In this document: piece by piece, positions 53,901 through 64,000 of the stretch
How the letters are laid out: every line of letters begins with the position of its first letter
Numbering within the stretch: the first letter of the stretch is position 1
Assembly (NCBI GenBank): GCA_032622095.1
Contig: CP136066.1
Location: 157,565,152-157,629,151 of the forward strand
Direction: 5' to 3'
DNA length: 64,000 nucleotides
DNA from: Siphonodentalium dalli
Taxonomy: Eukaryota > Mollusca > Scaphopoda > Gadilida > Siphonodentaliidae
Notes under the pieces: generated by a model
The model's input: the letters and a program-made list of their open reading frames with translations, nothing else
Databases searched by the model: none
What the model was told of the DNA's origin: nothing
Position numbers and translations under genes: made by a program

Positions 53901-56900
53901 CTGACTTTGATATTTTCCCCTGTGACCTATGACCCTGGTTTGACATTGATGAGGATGGAGCACTTATGGATAGTTCCGGCACATTGTTTTGTCGACCTGA
54001 TGGTGGCTTCATTCCACCTGATGATTCCGGCACATTGTTTTGTCGACCTGATGGTGGCTTCATTCCACCTGATGAATGATCAGACTTTCCGCCCATTGAC
54101 ATTTGACCTGCTGCAGGGGTAGGCCTGGCCTGAGGTGGCATTCCAACTACCATAGATCCAACATTCATATCTCTCATTGCCTGAAAGCATACAACATTTT
54201 ATTTTATTATATTTTTTACATCAAAATATAAATTGCATCACCACTCCAAATATACCAAACATATTATTTCACTTTCAAGATATTAGCATACTCTCAGCAT
54301 TACGTCATATTTTTGCGTCATTCGGCATCCTTGTGTTTTATTTTAAAAGAAATGGCTGGTGATGTTGTAGCTTTAAGAATGTATTAGGTCTAGCCGTGTG
54401 TTTCATTGTGGTCTGGATCGTAACAAACTGGTATAGAAAATATAATAAACACAACAGTAGCGGAGTAGCGTTCGTTGTTTTTCCTCACAAATCGGTCAAT
54501 GTATTCTTACTTTTATTAAAGTGGTCATGATGAAACTGGTTTTTATACAGAAATTCTAAATATTTATGGAGATTTCAATGGAATAATATGGGAACTATAT
54601 TTCCCTGAGGCGGACTAGAGTAAAACTGATTAAGTGGATAGAGATCAGTTGTCAGCTTTAACTCTTTTGATTCCGAATGTGCATTTATGCGAATTGACAT
54701 GCGATGCCAAATGAGCATTTATGAGAACTTGGTGGATGTCCATTGTCTAGGGTGTCCATGTGTAATTCTGTGAAGACAGACATACTCGGGTGCCTATTCA
54801 TTTTCTATTGATGGACCTGATGTAAGCTGACAATATTTTGATGAAACGTGGTCACGGTCATTGCATTCTGTGAAGTCAGAGCCAGAACAATGTGCCATTA
54901 TTTATACTTAGTGTAAGTTCTGTTGTTGGTGGTAAACATCAAATTGGTGCAATACTGGAAAAACAATTTCTAGGTTGGATAGATTAAAGTCGTACCAGTT
55001 CAAACAAGCTTTACCATATTTCTTTGGTTGTGGCATTACTATGTACATTGTATTTGCTGTTGGGTTTCTGACAGAACAAAATTGTCTCGATAGGAGTCAG
55101 TGGCCGTGTAACCTTTTCAAAAAAAGTCATAAGAAGAGCAGCCATATTCAAGATGGCCACCATGACCACGAAAGGGTCGTCAAAAGTGGCAAACCAAGAC
55201 CCATATGGGTCATGTGGTATTTGTACTTGAACATAACACCAGCAAATGCAGCAGATGCAACAAATAAAATGCAACATCCCTGCATAAATCCACATAAATT
55301 GAATAATATATATATACGGTATATATATATACTAGTAGGTCTGCGCAGGTGGTGATGAACATGGTCATGTGACCCCATTCAGAGGTGGTCATAATATAAA
55401 TTATAGAGGTAGGATGTGTGGCACCACCTACAATATATCAATTGATAATAACACAATAATATTCAATACAACAAACTAGTGGTTACATGATTTTATCGTG
55501 GATATTTGCCTGTATACATCTGAATATACCCGAAATACAGGCATACAAGTAGAAATCCAAGATGGCTGGCAAGGTCATGTGACCTCCGTATGGTGGGCAA
55601 AGCGGCTACATGTGGCCCAACCATATGTCCACTCACCTGTGGTGTTTGAACAAATTATACCCAATGACACCTGAGATACATCACATTAACCATATACACC
55701 CTTAATCTATGTACACATGTACATAATGTGTGGCAATGGGGTGTCCATCTGTGTTGCTTCATGAACATGGCATCAAAAGAGTTAATGCATCAATTGTAGG
55801 TAAATATGAAAAACCTGTAAATTGTGAATATATGTGGAAACGCATATAATAAAAAGATATTTTTTTTTAATGGGATACTGAAAACATTATTTTACTTAGG
55901 ATCGAGACGGAGTTATATTCAAATATTCCAATTCATATAGGTCAACTTTTGAACAATCATAATCCTGCTAAATATGACAGAATATTGATAGATAGTTTTC
56001 ACAAAACAATTAATTTGCAATATTTGAGTAATATTGTTGAAGACAGGGGGGGGGGGGGGGGGGGGGGGGCAAACGAATGGATATGCTGATTATATTATTC
56101 CTCTGAAAATGTTTCTGGGGACAATAAAATAAATGATAGTGATACCTGATTAAGTTTCTCCTGTTCCATTTTCTTCTCCGCCTCGAGCACCTCAAAGTCT
56201 CTCTGTGATACGAAAATAATAGCTTGTAGTTGTTCCGACTCCTTTTTCTGTAGTTTCTGCATCGAGTCGTATTCTTTTTTGGATTGTCTATGGAAGAGAC
56301 ATGAAGCTTAGATATTATTGCGAGGTCAGTTAGGTACCCATTGAAAGTACATGGCTCGCTTGAACCCTCCAAATTACTTATACACATGTACATTATTTCG
56401 TTAGACATACAAAAGTGGAATATTTCATCCTAACTCCTTGACCTTGTTATAGTGCTTTCTTCATAAGCCTGGAAATAGTGTGTCTGACATTTACAGAATG
56501 AAATCCCCAGAGAATGCTGTAATCGAGATATTCTCGTACAATTTTGAGGAAAATGTATCAAACAAAATATTACATTATATCCATAATAATCCAGAAATTC
56601 ATCAGTTTTATTTTATATTCTTGATTTTAACACCCGTCTCGACATATAATTTTGCACGATGTGTGCTAAATAGATAGAACCGCATGAGTGTCTGGATTTT
56701 GACGAAATTATTGCACGAGATTTGTTGGCGGAGCGATACCTCGAGTGCGGGACACAGTCCCGCACGAGAGGTATCGCGTTCCGCCAACAAAACGAGTGCG
56801 ATAATTCGTCAAAATCCAGACACTCATGCGGTTCTATTTTTATTACATATCTCCGTATCATAGTAAGTTGACTCACAATCGTACATCTCCGGTACAGAAA

Positions 56901-57999
56901 ATGTGAATTTAATTGAGTTTTAACGGCATTTTAGGGTTAACGCAACAATCAAGACAAATCTGCAAATGACCTTGACCCATCTTTAATGATGCGTTTGAAA
57001 TTAAATTCTGTACCTCGACAAACATATTCTTGAAATGAAACTACTTGAATGAATCATCTCATCGATTGATCGCTTATTGTTTCTTTATTGTCATGATTGA
57101 AAAAGTAAAAATAGAAACGGCGAGAACCAGCCAAACAACACTGAATGAAATAGTTCCGTCGACAGATTGCACTAGTGCGATTCTGAGAATTATCACACGC
57201 CTGGAAACTCGTGCGATCATGCGAATTACGTTGATAGATATGTAATAAATGTAGCTCAATCCACATCTGTAAATTAATTGTGGTTACGTCGTGTAGACAG
57301 AAATTCTTAACTAAGTTCATGACTCCAGCCATAAACTAATATATTTTATTTACATTTTATTTTTATGATAGCCTGTCAGTTTCTATATCCCCTAAGTTGG
57401 TTCCCAGAGGGTGAATTTGGTGATGCCAGCCTTCACTGGGGGATAGCGTCACTAATTTCACCCTCTGGGGACCTCACTCTGATCAGGCCTCATCTTCTGG
57501 CAAGTTCTGGAAGCATCTATAGACTTAAATTAACAGGTTTTAGTTAATTTTTCTCTTCTGTTCAGTTTCTATATCCCCTAATTTGCAGAAGATAAACTGC
57601 ATAATCAATGTGACTAACATTTGTGTGAACATCACCAACTTCAACAGGGGAACTTCAATCTGTTCCTAGATTTTCCATAGCAGTTGAGGCCTAAGCAGAA
57701 TGAGGTCCCCAGAGGGTGAATTTGGTGATGCTAGCCCACCATTCTGCAAATGTGAGCCACACTAACACACTAACACACTTCATAACTACTTACTCTAGAA
57801 CTTTTTGCATAATTTCATCATCCTCGTTCTTCTTAGCGGGATCTGGTCGGTTGCCTCCCCTTTGTAGGATATCAGGCATATTTCCGCTCATCTGTATAAG
57901 CATCAGCATCGCCTGCTGCTGCAACTCAATGTTTTTCTGGGTCATAATGCGGACAAAAATCTCATAGTCATCCATAGCCAATACTTGCTCGAATAGTCC
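50638..57999 (-). CDS. CFAP36: Cilia- and flagella-associated protein 36, C-terminal part (five exons)
   Basis: CFAP36 (CCDC104) is a BART-like-domain protein that binds ARL3-GTP and is linked to cilia. Read on the minus strand, exons 57999-57794, 56287-56146, 54180-53887, 52603-52466 and 50922-50638 join in phase to give 354 residues. The first carries the end of the BART-like domain (LFEQVLAMDDYEIFVRIMTQ, QKNIELQQQAMLMLIQ, NMPDILQ), close to the vertebrate VQKNIEMQLQAI segment. The second and last exons are charged coiled coil (EYDSMQKLQKKESEQLQAI; VELEKRKEYLKQQRDKL). The C terminus KAIADRLKAEVIGKK matches the family's end. The N-terminal BART exons, expected to the right of 57999, were not found; a 1.6-kb minisatellite follows. 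The middle exons are low-complexity and poorly conserved. Confidence 0.88.
50923..52465. other. CFAP36 intron
   Basis: It contains a TTAA-type element start (TTAACCCTTTCATGACGGGG, 50942) with hairpin to about 51060, and a fragment at 51965-52080 related to the repeat near 487 and 50040. No exon seen. Confidence 0.5.
52466..52603 (-). CDS. CFAP36: CFAP36 coding exon
   Basis: Acceptor CTTTCTTACAG, donor GTATGT. 46 codons, phase 0 at both ends, Ser-rich (SSEAASNWMKSAETDYSSSD). Confidence 0.8.
53341..53802. repeat. Miniature element, family T2, copy B, in CFAP36 intron
   Basis: TTAAAGGCCCATTTAATTTT on the left, AATTAAGTGGGTCTTTAA on the right, TTAA at both ends, inverted interior relative to copy A. 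It ends 84 bases from the CFAP36 exon border at 53887. Confidence 0.7.
53887..54180 (-). CDS. CFAP36: CFAP36 coding exon with internal tandem duplication
   Basis: Acceptor GTATGCTTTCAG, donor GTAAGG. 98 codons, phase 0 at both ends. A 51-bp exact-period duplication at 53974-54075 repeats SSGGMKPPSGRQNNVPE-type sequence. The exon is Met/Pro/Ser-rich and probably disordered. Confidence 0.8.
54181..56145. other. CFAP36 intron, nothing recognised apart from simple repeats
   Basis: A (TA)n-rich palindrome TATATATATACGGTATATATATA lies near 55306-55330. A G run of about 24 lies at 56047-56070. Chance frames near 54975-55390 show no family. Confidence 0.5.
56146..56287 (-). CDS. CFAP36: CFAP36 coding exon, coiled coil
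   Basis: Acceptor CTCTTCCATAG, donor GTATCA. 142 nt, completing a Glu codon from the previous exon and then 47 codons of charged coiled coil ending EQEKLNQ. Confidence 0.85.
56466..57765. repeat. CFAP36 intron repeats: family H fragments (copies 8 and 9) around a long palindrome
   Basis: A left-end fragment of family H lies at 56466-56512. The palindrome 56675-56837 has arms of about 76 bp: ATAGAACCGCATGAGTGTCT pairs with the complement ending 56837, around GTGCGGGACACAGTCCCGCAC. Family H copy 9 (57378-57765) has a left hairpin at 57398-57482 and a right half broken inside the hairpin. Confidence 0.65.
57794..57999 (-). CDS. CFAP36: CFAP36 coding exon, end of BART-like domain
   Basis: Acceptor ATCTCCATTGCAG, donor GTAAGT. 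206 nt, phase 2 at its end. This is the most conserved exon seen and fixes the gene's identity. Confidence 0.9.
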
Positions 58000-58198
58000 C
58001 TGCAATGGAGATGAAAAAATGGGAATAATTGGTTTAAACAGTATTTGTTCTATGAACAGTTACAATTGTGAAATATAAAAGATAATTAATATACAAAAAA
58101 ATATGTTGTCATTAAACATCAACCACTGTGCTTATATTAGTCATTTCCGAGAACAATACATAACATCCCATCCCACAAGAATGTAAAACGTGATTCCA

Positions 58199-59818
58199 CA
58201 ATCCACTCCACTGAGAGGTGTTCAATGGCAATCCACTCCACTGATAGGTGTTCAATGGCAATCTACTCCACTGAGAGGTGTTCAATGGCAATCCACTCCA
58301 CTGAGAGGTGTTCAATGGCAATCCACTCCACTGAGAGGGAGTTCAATAGAAATCCACTCCACTGATAGGTGTTCAATGGCAATCCACTCCACTGAGAGGA
58401 ATTAAGTGGCAATCCACTCCACTGAGAGGTGTTCAATGGCAATCCACTCCACTGATAGGTGTTCAATGGCAATCCACTCCACTGAGAGGAATTAAGTGGC
58501 AATCCACTCCACTGATAGGTGTTCAATGGCAATCCACTCCACTGAGAGGTGTTCAATGGCAATCCACTCCACTGAGAGGTGTTCAATGGCACTCCACTCC
58601 ACTGAGAGGTGTTCAATGGCAATCCACTCCACTGAGAGGAGTTCAATAGAAATCCACTCCACTGAGAGGTGTTCAATGGCAATCCACTCCACTGAGAGGT
58701 GTTCAATGGCAATCCACTCCACTGAGAGGAGTTCAATAGAAATCCACTCCACTGATAGGTGTTCAATGGCAATCCACTCCACTGAGAGGAATTAAGTGGC
58801 AATCCACTCCACTGAGAGGTGTTCAATGGCAATCCACTCCACTGATAGGTGTTCAATGGCAATCCACTCCACTGAGAGGAATTAAGTGGCAATCCACTCC
58901 ACTGATAGGTGTTCAATGGCAATCCACTCCACTGAGAGGTGTTCAATGGCAATCCACTCCACTGAGAGGTGTTCAATGGCACTCCACTCCACTGAGAGGT
59001 GTTCGTGGCAATCCACTCCACTGAGAGGTGTTCAATGCAATCCACTCCACTGAGAGGTGTTCGATGGCAATCCACTCCACTGAGAGGTGTTCAATGGCAA
59101 TCCACTCCACTGAGAGGTGTTCAAAAGAAATCCACTCCACTGATAGGTGTTCAATGGCAATCCACTCCACTGAGAGGTGTTCAATAGAAATCCACTCCAC
59201 TGATAGGTGTTCAATGGCAATCCACTCCACTGAGAGGAATTAAGTGGCAATCCACTCCACTGAGAGGTGTTCAATGGCAATCCACTCCACTGATAGGTGT
59301 TCAATGGCAATCCACTCCACTGAGAGGAATTAAGTGGCAATCCACTCCACTGATAGGTGTTCAATGGCAATCCACTCCACTGAGAGGTGTTCAATGGCAA
59401 TCCACTCCACTGAGAGGTGTTCAATGGCACTCCACTCCACTGAGAGGTGTTCATGGCAATCCACTCCACTGAGAGGTGTTCAATGGCAATCCACTCCACT
59501 GAGAGGTGTTCAATGGCAATCCACTCCACTGAGAGGTGTTCAATGGCAATCCACTCCACTGAGAGGAGTTCAGTGGCAATCTACTCCACTGAGAGGTGTT
59601 CAATGGCAATCCACTCCACTGAGAGGAATTAAGTGGCAATCCACTCCACTGAGAGGTGTTCAATGGCAATCCACTCCACTGAGAGGTGTTCAATGGCAAT
59701 CCACTCCACTGAGAGGTGTTCAATGGCAATCCACTCCACTGAGAGGTGTTCAATGGCAATCCACTCCACTGAGAGGTGTTCAATGGCAATCCACTCCACT
59801 GAGAGGTGTTTAATGGCA
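58199..59818. repeat. 30-bp minisatellite, about 54 units, with higher-order pattern
   Basis: The unit is GGCAATCCACTCCACTGAGA plus GGTGTTCAAT. Variants ATTAAGTGGC (starting 58401, 58491, 58791, 58881, 59239, 59329 and 59628), GATAGG and GTTCAATAGA recur in the same order, giving a higher-order period of about 390 to 450 bp. As 30 is a multiple of three and the unit lacks stops in several frames, long frames appear on both strands; I regard them as non-coding. It lies 200 bases from a CFAP36 exon. Confidence 0.95.
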
Positions 59819-59833
59819 AAATGCAACGTTTCA

Positions 59834-60271
59834 ATTAATGCGATTAAGCGTCTCTCAATTACTATTTATTTGGATTTGGGGGGTAAAAAAATATTTGATT
59901 CAAGTCAAGGAACCCACCCATCAAAGCTCAGAGTGATCAGATATCGATTTTTGACATCTATTATTTTTCACCATCAAAAATTAACAGTGGCCCGTAAACA
60001 GTCGACGAGCCGACGGCCTCGGACCATATTGCGGATGAAGATGGATAACTCTAAAATCAAGAGGCTTTCTGTTGATAATAAGGCCAAATTTTGTCGAACA
60101 ACATGTTGATAAATAATATGTTTCCGGCAATTTTATACAATAGTTGACAGTGGTTAGCATTATTTTTGGGCAATTAATCGATTCTGATAACTGAAGGGGC
60201 GTTTCTAAAAATGTTGTTGATGTTGGAATCTGATTATATGGGAATCATCAAATATGATTGAGTACCTTTAA
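59834..60271. repeat. Foldback-type element, family F, copy D
   Basis: It shares AATATTTGATTCAAGTCAAG, CAAAGCTCAGAGTGATCAGA and the right end TGATTGAGTACCTTTAA with copies A to C. The right half is not the simple complement of the left, so this copy is diverged. Confidence 0.55.
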
Positions 60272-61201
60272 TATCATTTTGAATTTATTTAATAACAGTG
60301 GTGCGATTGTTAGTGCTGTCCCTTGAGTAAATTTTTATGAATATGTGATCTGACAGAAAATTCTGCATCAAGCAATGGTTATTTAATTATCGTTCCAGAT
60401 GGATTTTTAACACATGAGAGTGCTTAGAGGTTGGCCTGGGACAGCAGACAATGCATGTAAGAAAATTAAAATATATTAAACATATATGTACATAAATAAA
60501 TACACATAAGACATAATATATTCCCAATAATTTGGTGCACAACTTCATGTTGAATCATCACCAATATATGTAACAGTAAAAAGTTTATGTGTTTATTGCT
60601 TGCTTCTTTCTATTGTTTCAGTCGATTCTTGTTTCCATGATATGTGGTATATTCAATCAAATTTTATATTTTAATTTGATTTATTTCATTATTTATTCCT
60701 ATGTGATCAAAATGGTTGGAAAATGTAATCAGATGTAATAAAAAAGTAATTGATTACATTTACTTAAGTAATTGTAATCATAATCGATTACATTGAAAAA
60801 AATGTCAGCGTAATCATAATCATGTAAATCAAAAGTAATTGTAATCGTAATTGATTACATTGGAATGTAATCGCCCCAACCCTGCCAGACATATTTGATT
60901 TTTTGGTTTCTCTGCAAGATGAGATGAGCCAATTACTTCACGTTATACATAATTAAAGATACCCTATCCAATTCAACACCATAAACCTACCATTGGTATG
61001 TTTTCTATACCAGAAAATAATCAGATGCTCACAATGAGCCCATAAATAGTAGGTTTTAATAGTTAGATAACGACTTTCAAGAGAAGAAGTTTTAACACGC
61101 TTTGAATTTTTGTAAGGCGAGCAAAAATTCCAATGATAAAGAGAGTCCATGCTTTCGTTTTCAAGGCCGTAGATACATGTAACTAAAGGTGGATTATCTC
61201 T
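60272..61201. other. Non-coding, TGTAATC-rich repeat
   Basis: At 60725-60885 a stretch rich in GTAATTGATTACATT/AATGTAATC palindromic units ends GTAATCGCCCCAACCCTG, a pattern I know from transposon ends in several animals. Nothing else was recognised. Confidence 0.45.
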
Positions 61202-62201
61202 TTAACCCTTTGAGTGCCAGGTCGATTTTTGTATCAACCCATATACCCTGTGCCAATGCATTCTCTTATATAATCGAGTCGACCATAGGTCACCTCGCAT
61301 ATATAAGAGAATGCATTGGCTTAACAATTTTTTATTTATTTTTTACAATTTTAACTAGAGGTGTGACTGTCCCAATGGGACTACGGATACCCCCCTGTTT
61401 TTAAAATACTAAGATGTTTCACATGTCAGTAAACATTTAGTTAAAATAATCAAATAACAGTTCCCATTGCAGGTGTACAACCATAATCCTAATCTTAAAC
61501 CTATTGACCAAAAAATGTAGGAATAAAAGCTTGGACAAAATTATGTATGTTGCGAAAAAAATTATAAGTCGAAAAAGGGGAATAACTCCACACAAAATAT
61601 GTCGGACAGATGTCATAATCGCAGGTGCACAGGTTCCCATGGTACTAAATATCAGTGCCAAGATTAAAAAACATTGACCGAAAATTGTAGGAATAAAAGC
61701 TCGGACAAAATTATGCATGTTGCAAAAAAGTTTCTAAGTCGAATAAGGGGGATAACTCCACCAAAAAATGTCGGACAGATGTCATAATCGCAGGTGCACA
61801 AGTTCCCATGGTACTAAATATCTGTGCCACGTTTTAAAAAAATTGACCGAAAAATGTAGGAATAAAAGCTCGGACAAACGTATACATGTTGCGAAAATTT
61901 TCTAAGTCGAAATAGGGGGGATAACTCCACCAAAAAAAGTCCGACAGACTTCATAATCGCAGGTGCACAGGTTCCCATGGTGGTTGATGTCTGTGCCAAG
62001 TTTCACGGAAATTGATCAAAAAACGACTGAGAAAAACTCTGGACAAATTTGTGTCCACGGACGGACGACGGACGGACAAGCTGACTCCAGTATACCCCCC
62101 CCCCTAACTTCGTTGCGGGGGGTATAATAATTTATTCTTTAACAGACTTATTTTGTAGGTTTAGGGCCGATGAGATCGGCCCCTGGCACTCAAAGGGTTA
62201 A
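61202..62201. repeat. TTAA-flanked miniature element, copy g, with another repeat inserted
   Basis: TTAACCCTTTGAGTGCCAGG opens and CCTGGCACTCAAAGGGTTAA closes it. The hairpin at 61256-61318 is as in copy b. From about 61358 to 62130 it is filled by a different repeat: three ~165-bp units (GGGGATAACTCCACCAAAAA, TCATAATCGCAGGTGCACA, GTTCCCATGGTACTAAATAT), then GGACGGACGACGGACGG and GTATACCCCCC..GGGGGGTATAAT. Confidence 0.75.
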
Positions 62202-62878
62202 ATAACAAATTTTAGATAGTTTCCTGGGTATGTAATAATGCGTGTGAGTTGGAAATCCCTGTCCGGAAATGCTTCTATCAATTAATATTGATTTTATTTT
62301 GAATATTTTATTATATGAGATGATAAAGTGGGACACTTTATTGATCTATTTTTAGAACAAACCATTCACGCAATACCATATAGCGATAGAGATCATTAGA
62401 GTGTTCCTATAGTTATAGTTCCAAAGGTCGAATGTCCCCGATTGATTGTTTGTATTCTTTTATTACCAAGGTATAAGCGATAATGAGTGTAATTAACGTT
62501 TATTTGTGACAAATTACAAATAACAATTTCTGGTCTCTGTTAACAGTAACCAATATTTTTTGTTAGATATTAACAACCACACGTTTTTAGACCAGAACAT
62601 ATTTGAAATATTATCAATATTAATTGATAGCAGCATTTCCGGACAGGGGTCTTCGATTCATATCAAATATTTTATATCATGGTAACTATATAACACATGT
62701 GTACAAAGAGATAGATCATCTTTAACAGCTTTCTCAAATGCGATCTCTTGTACTCGTTTTTGATGTAAAACTGATGGATGCTTTTGAGTATTTCCGTGAC
62801 GCCTGTGCCATGGGAATGATGGTGATTGCAAGTATTTTTCATATATTCTTTTGCGTGGTAAGCCGGATATTGGCTTAC
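62202..62878. other. Non-coding, nothing recognised
   Basis: AT-rich. A TATCAATTAATATTGATTTT palindrome near 62277 resembles sequence near 47490. Confidence 0.45.
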
Positions 62879-63277
62879 GAACCAAGCATGAGTTTAGTGT
62901 GCCTGTCATTTGCAGAATGAGGTCCCCAGAGGGTGAATTTAGTGATGCTATCCTGAATAGCAGGCTAGCATCACCAAATTCAACTTCTGGGGACCTCATT
63001 CTGCATGGCTTCATCTGCTATGGGAGACATAGACTCAGATTGAAGTTCCCAAAATGGTGAATATTGTGATGTACACCCATTGCGAACCTAGATTATGCAA
63101 TTTGTTGTCTGCCAGTTTGGGAATATAAACTAAATTAAAAACGAAATAGAATCTATGTGAAGAAGATTCTATAGAAATTTTATAATAAAGAATCTTTCCA
63201 GAGAAGATAGCATCACTAAATTCACCCTCTGGGGATCTTATTCTGCAAATGACAGGCACACTAAACTCAGGCTTGTT
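62879..63277. repeat. Palindromic miniature element, family H, copy 10
   Basis: ATGAGTTTAGTGTGCCTGTC on the left, GACAGGCACACTAAACTCAG on the right. The left hairpin is complete (62914-63003), the right one truncated (63205-63245). Confidence 0.7.
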
Positions 63278-63279
63278 AC

Positions 63280-63768
63280 AAACTTTATTTCTCATTGAAA
63301 AAATTCTCAGTGACAATGATTGGAAAGATATTTACACCAACCCATATACATGTAAAGTAACCAATGATACAGGACTCCAATCATTTCAATACAAAATTAT
63401 TCATAATATCCTCTACACCAATGTAAATTATTTAAATGCAAACTTTCCGAAACAGAACTATGTACCTTCTGTGGCAACACAAGGGAGACAACCTTGCATC
63501 CATCCTCCTTGAATTCTGTGACATTATTTTGAATACAAGTAAGTACAATATATCCACAAATATCACCCCAGAATATATAATCCTTGGATTAGGAACAGAC
63601 AAATCAGACTGGGATATAATTGATATATGTTTTTTATTATTGTTGCAAAATAAGATCAATGAAGCTTACAGTCCAAGGACTTCTGGAAGTGCATCAAACA
63701 AATACAAAATCATAGAAAATGAACTTTCCTCAACTTTGAGGTCCAAGAAAGAGATCAGTTTTAAGTAA
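63280..63768 (+). pseudogene. Decayed C-terminal fragment of a LINE reverse transcriptase ORF
   Basis: In one frame, W-K-D-I-Y-T-N-P-Y-T followed by LQSFQYKIIHNILYTN resembles the conserved region after the reverse transcriptase of non-LTR retrotransposons. The reading then continues in another frame with ILLEFCDIIL, NITPEYIILGLG and WDIIDICFLLLLQNKI, typical of the same region downstream. At least one frameshift separates them, and the upstream polymerase part is absent. No claim on clade. Confidence 0.55.
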
Positions 63769-64000
63769 AGATGGGATAAGCTAAGAAACATCTACCCATG
63801 GTAGACAATACTAACGGGAATTTATTGCATTAATTTTGATCTAAGCACATATATACATTCCTGATAACACATAGACAATGAAAACGCCCTATTGAAAATA
63901 TATTTCACATAATTATATTTCACATAATTTATTACCCTTTTGTGATGTCAGACACAAGTCATATATATCACAGATATTATATGCTTATTGCGTAATTGTA

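Noticed and set aside
54975-55390. 126-codon plus-strand frame and overlapping minus-strand frames
   Set aside because: No family match, mutual overlap on both strands, inside a CFAP36 intron.
58199-59818. CRISPR-like array
   Set aside because: Units are contiguous without unique spacers, and the context is an animal genome.
58190-59834. Long open frames on both strands (up to 270 codons) in the 30-bp array
   Set aside because: The period is a multiple of three and the unit lacks stops in several frames, so open frames are automatic. Frames on both strands are equally long, and no start context or family match is seen.
58003-64000. N-terminal BART exons of CFAP36
   Set aside because: I looked on the minus strand for the family's W..ES and LVE..L patterns with splice sites and found no convincing exon; they are probably beyond the window.

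Overview
This is a 64 kb stretch of an AT-rich animal nuclear genome. Spliced genes with GT/AG exon borders, intronless animal genes, long introns packed with short inverted-repeat transposons and two large retrotransposons all point that way. The genes are of metazoan type. Several dispersed repeats (short tandem families around 'GGCCGCC...ATCTTGGATTT' and 'TCCGGATGATAACTTTAG', and TTAA-flanked miniature elements) resemble those I associate with marine invertebrates, molluscs in particular. That taxonomic guess is an inference of modest confidence.

Layout. (1) 1465-8845, plus strand: the last four coding exons of nucleoporin NUP62, with three introns full of miniature elements. (2) 11852-17851: an LTR retrotransposon with 765-bp LTRs that look identical. 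It encodes Gag, a protease fused in frame to only the integrase C-terminal tail (reverse transcriptase, RNase H and integrase core are missing), and two extra 3' ORFs. (3) 21783-28251, minus strand: intronless TPK1 (thiamin pyrophosphokinase), the last exon of a CSKMT/METTL12-type methyltransferase, and intronless CENPS (MHF1). (4) 28293-37255: two adjacent copies of a 1.6-kb inverted-repeat DNA element. The first is split by an apparently intact Ngaro-like tyrosine-recombinase retrotransposon (29519-35291, minus strand). The second preserves the empty target site. (5) 37.3-50.6 kb: no gene seen, many miniature elements and foldback repeats. (6) 50638-57999, minus strand: five 3' coding exons of CFAP36 (CCDC104); its N-terminal exons are not seen. 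(7) 58.2-64 kb: a 1.6-kb, 30-bp minisatellite, more miniature elements and a decayed LINE fragment.

The host genes look like ordinary housekeeping and ciliary genes with no common pathway: nuclear pore, thiamin cofactor synthesis, mitochondrial protein methylation, centromere/Fanconi histone-fold complex and cilium. The most interesting biology lies in the mobile elements. These are a recently moved but polymerase-less LTR element with a canonical -1 frameshift heptamer and retrovirus-like splice signals, and a clean nested insertion of a tyrosine-recombinase element that can be read against its empty site a few kilobases away. All calls come from reading the sequence; no database search was run.
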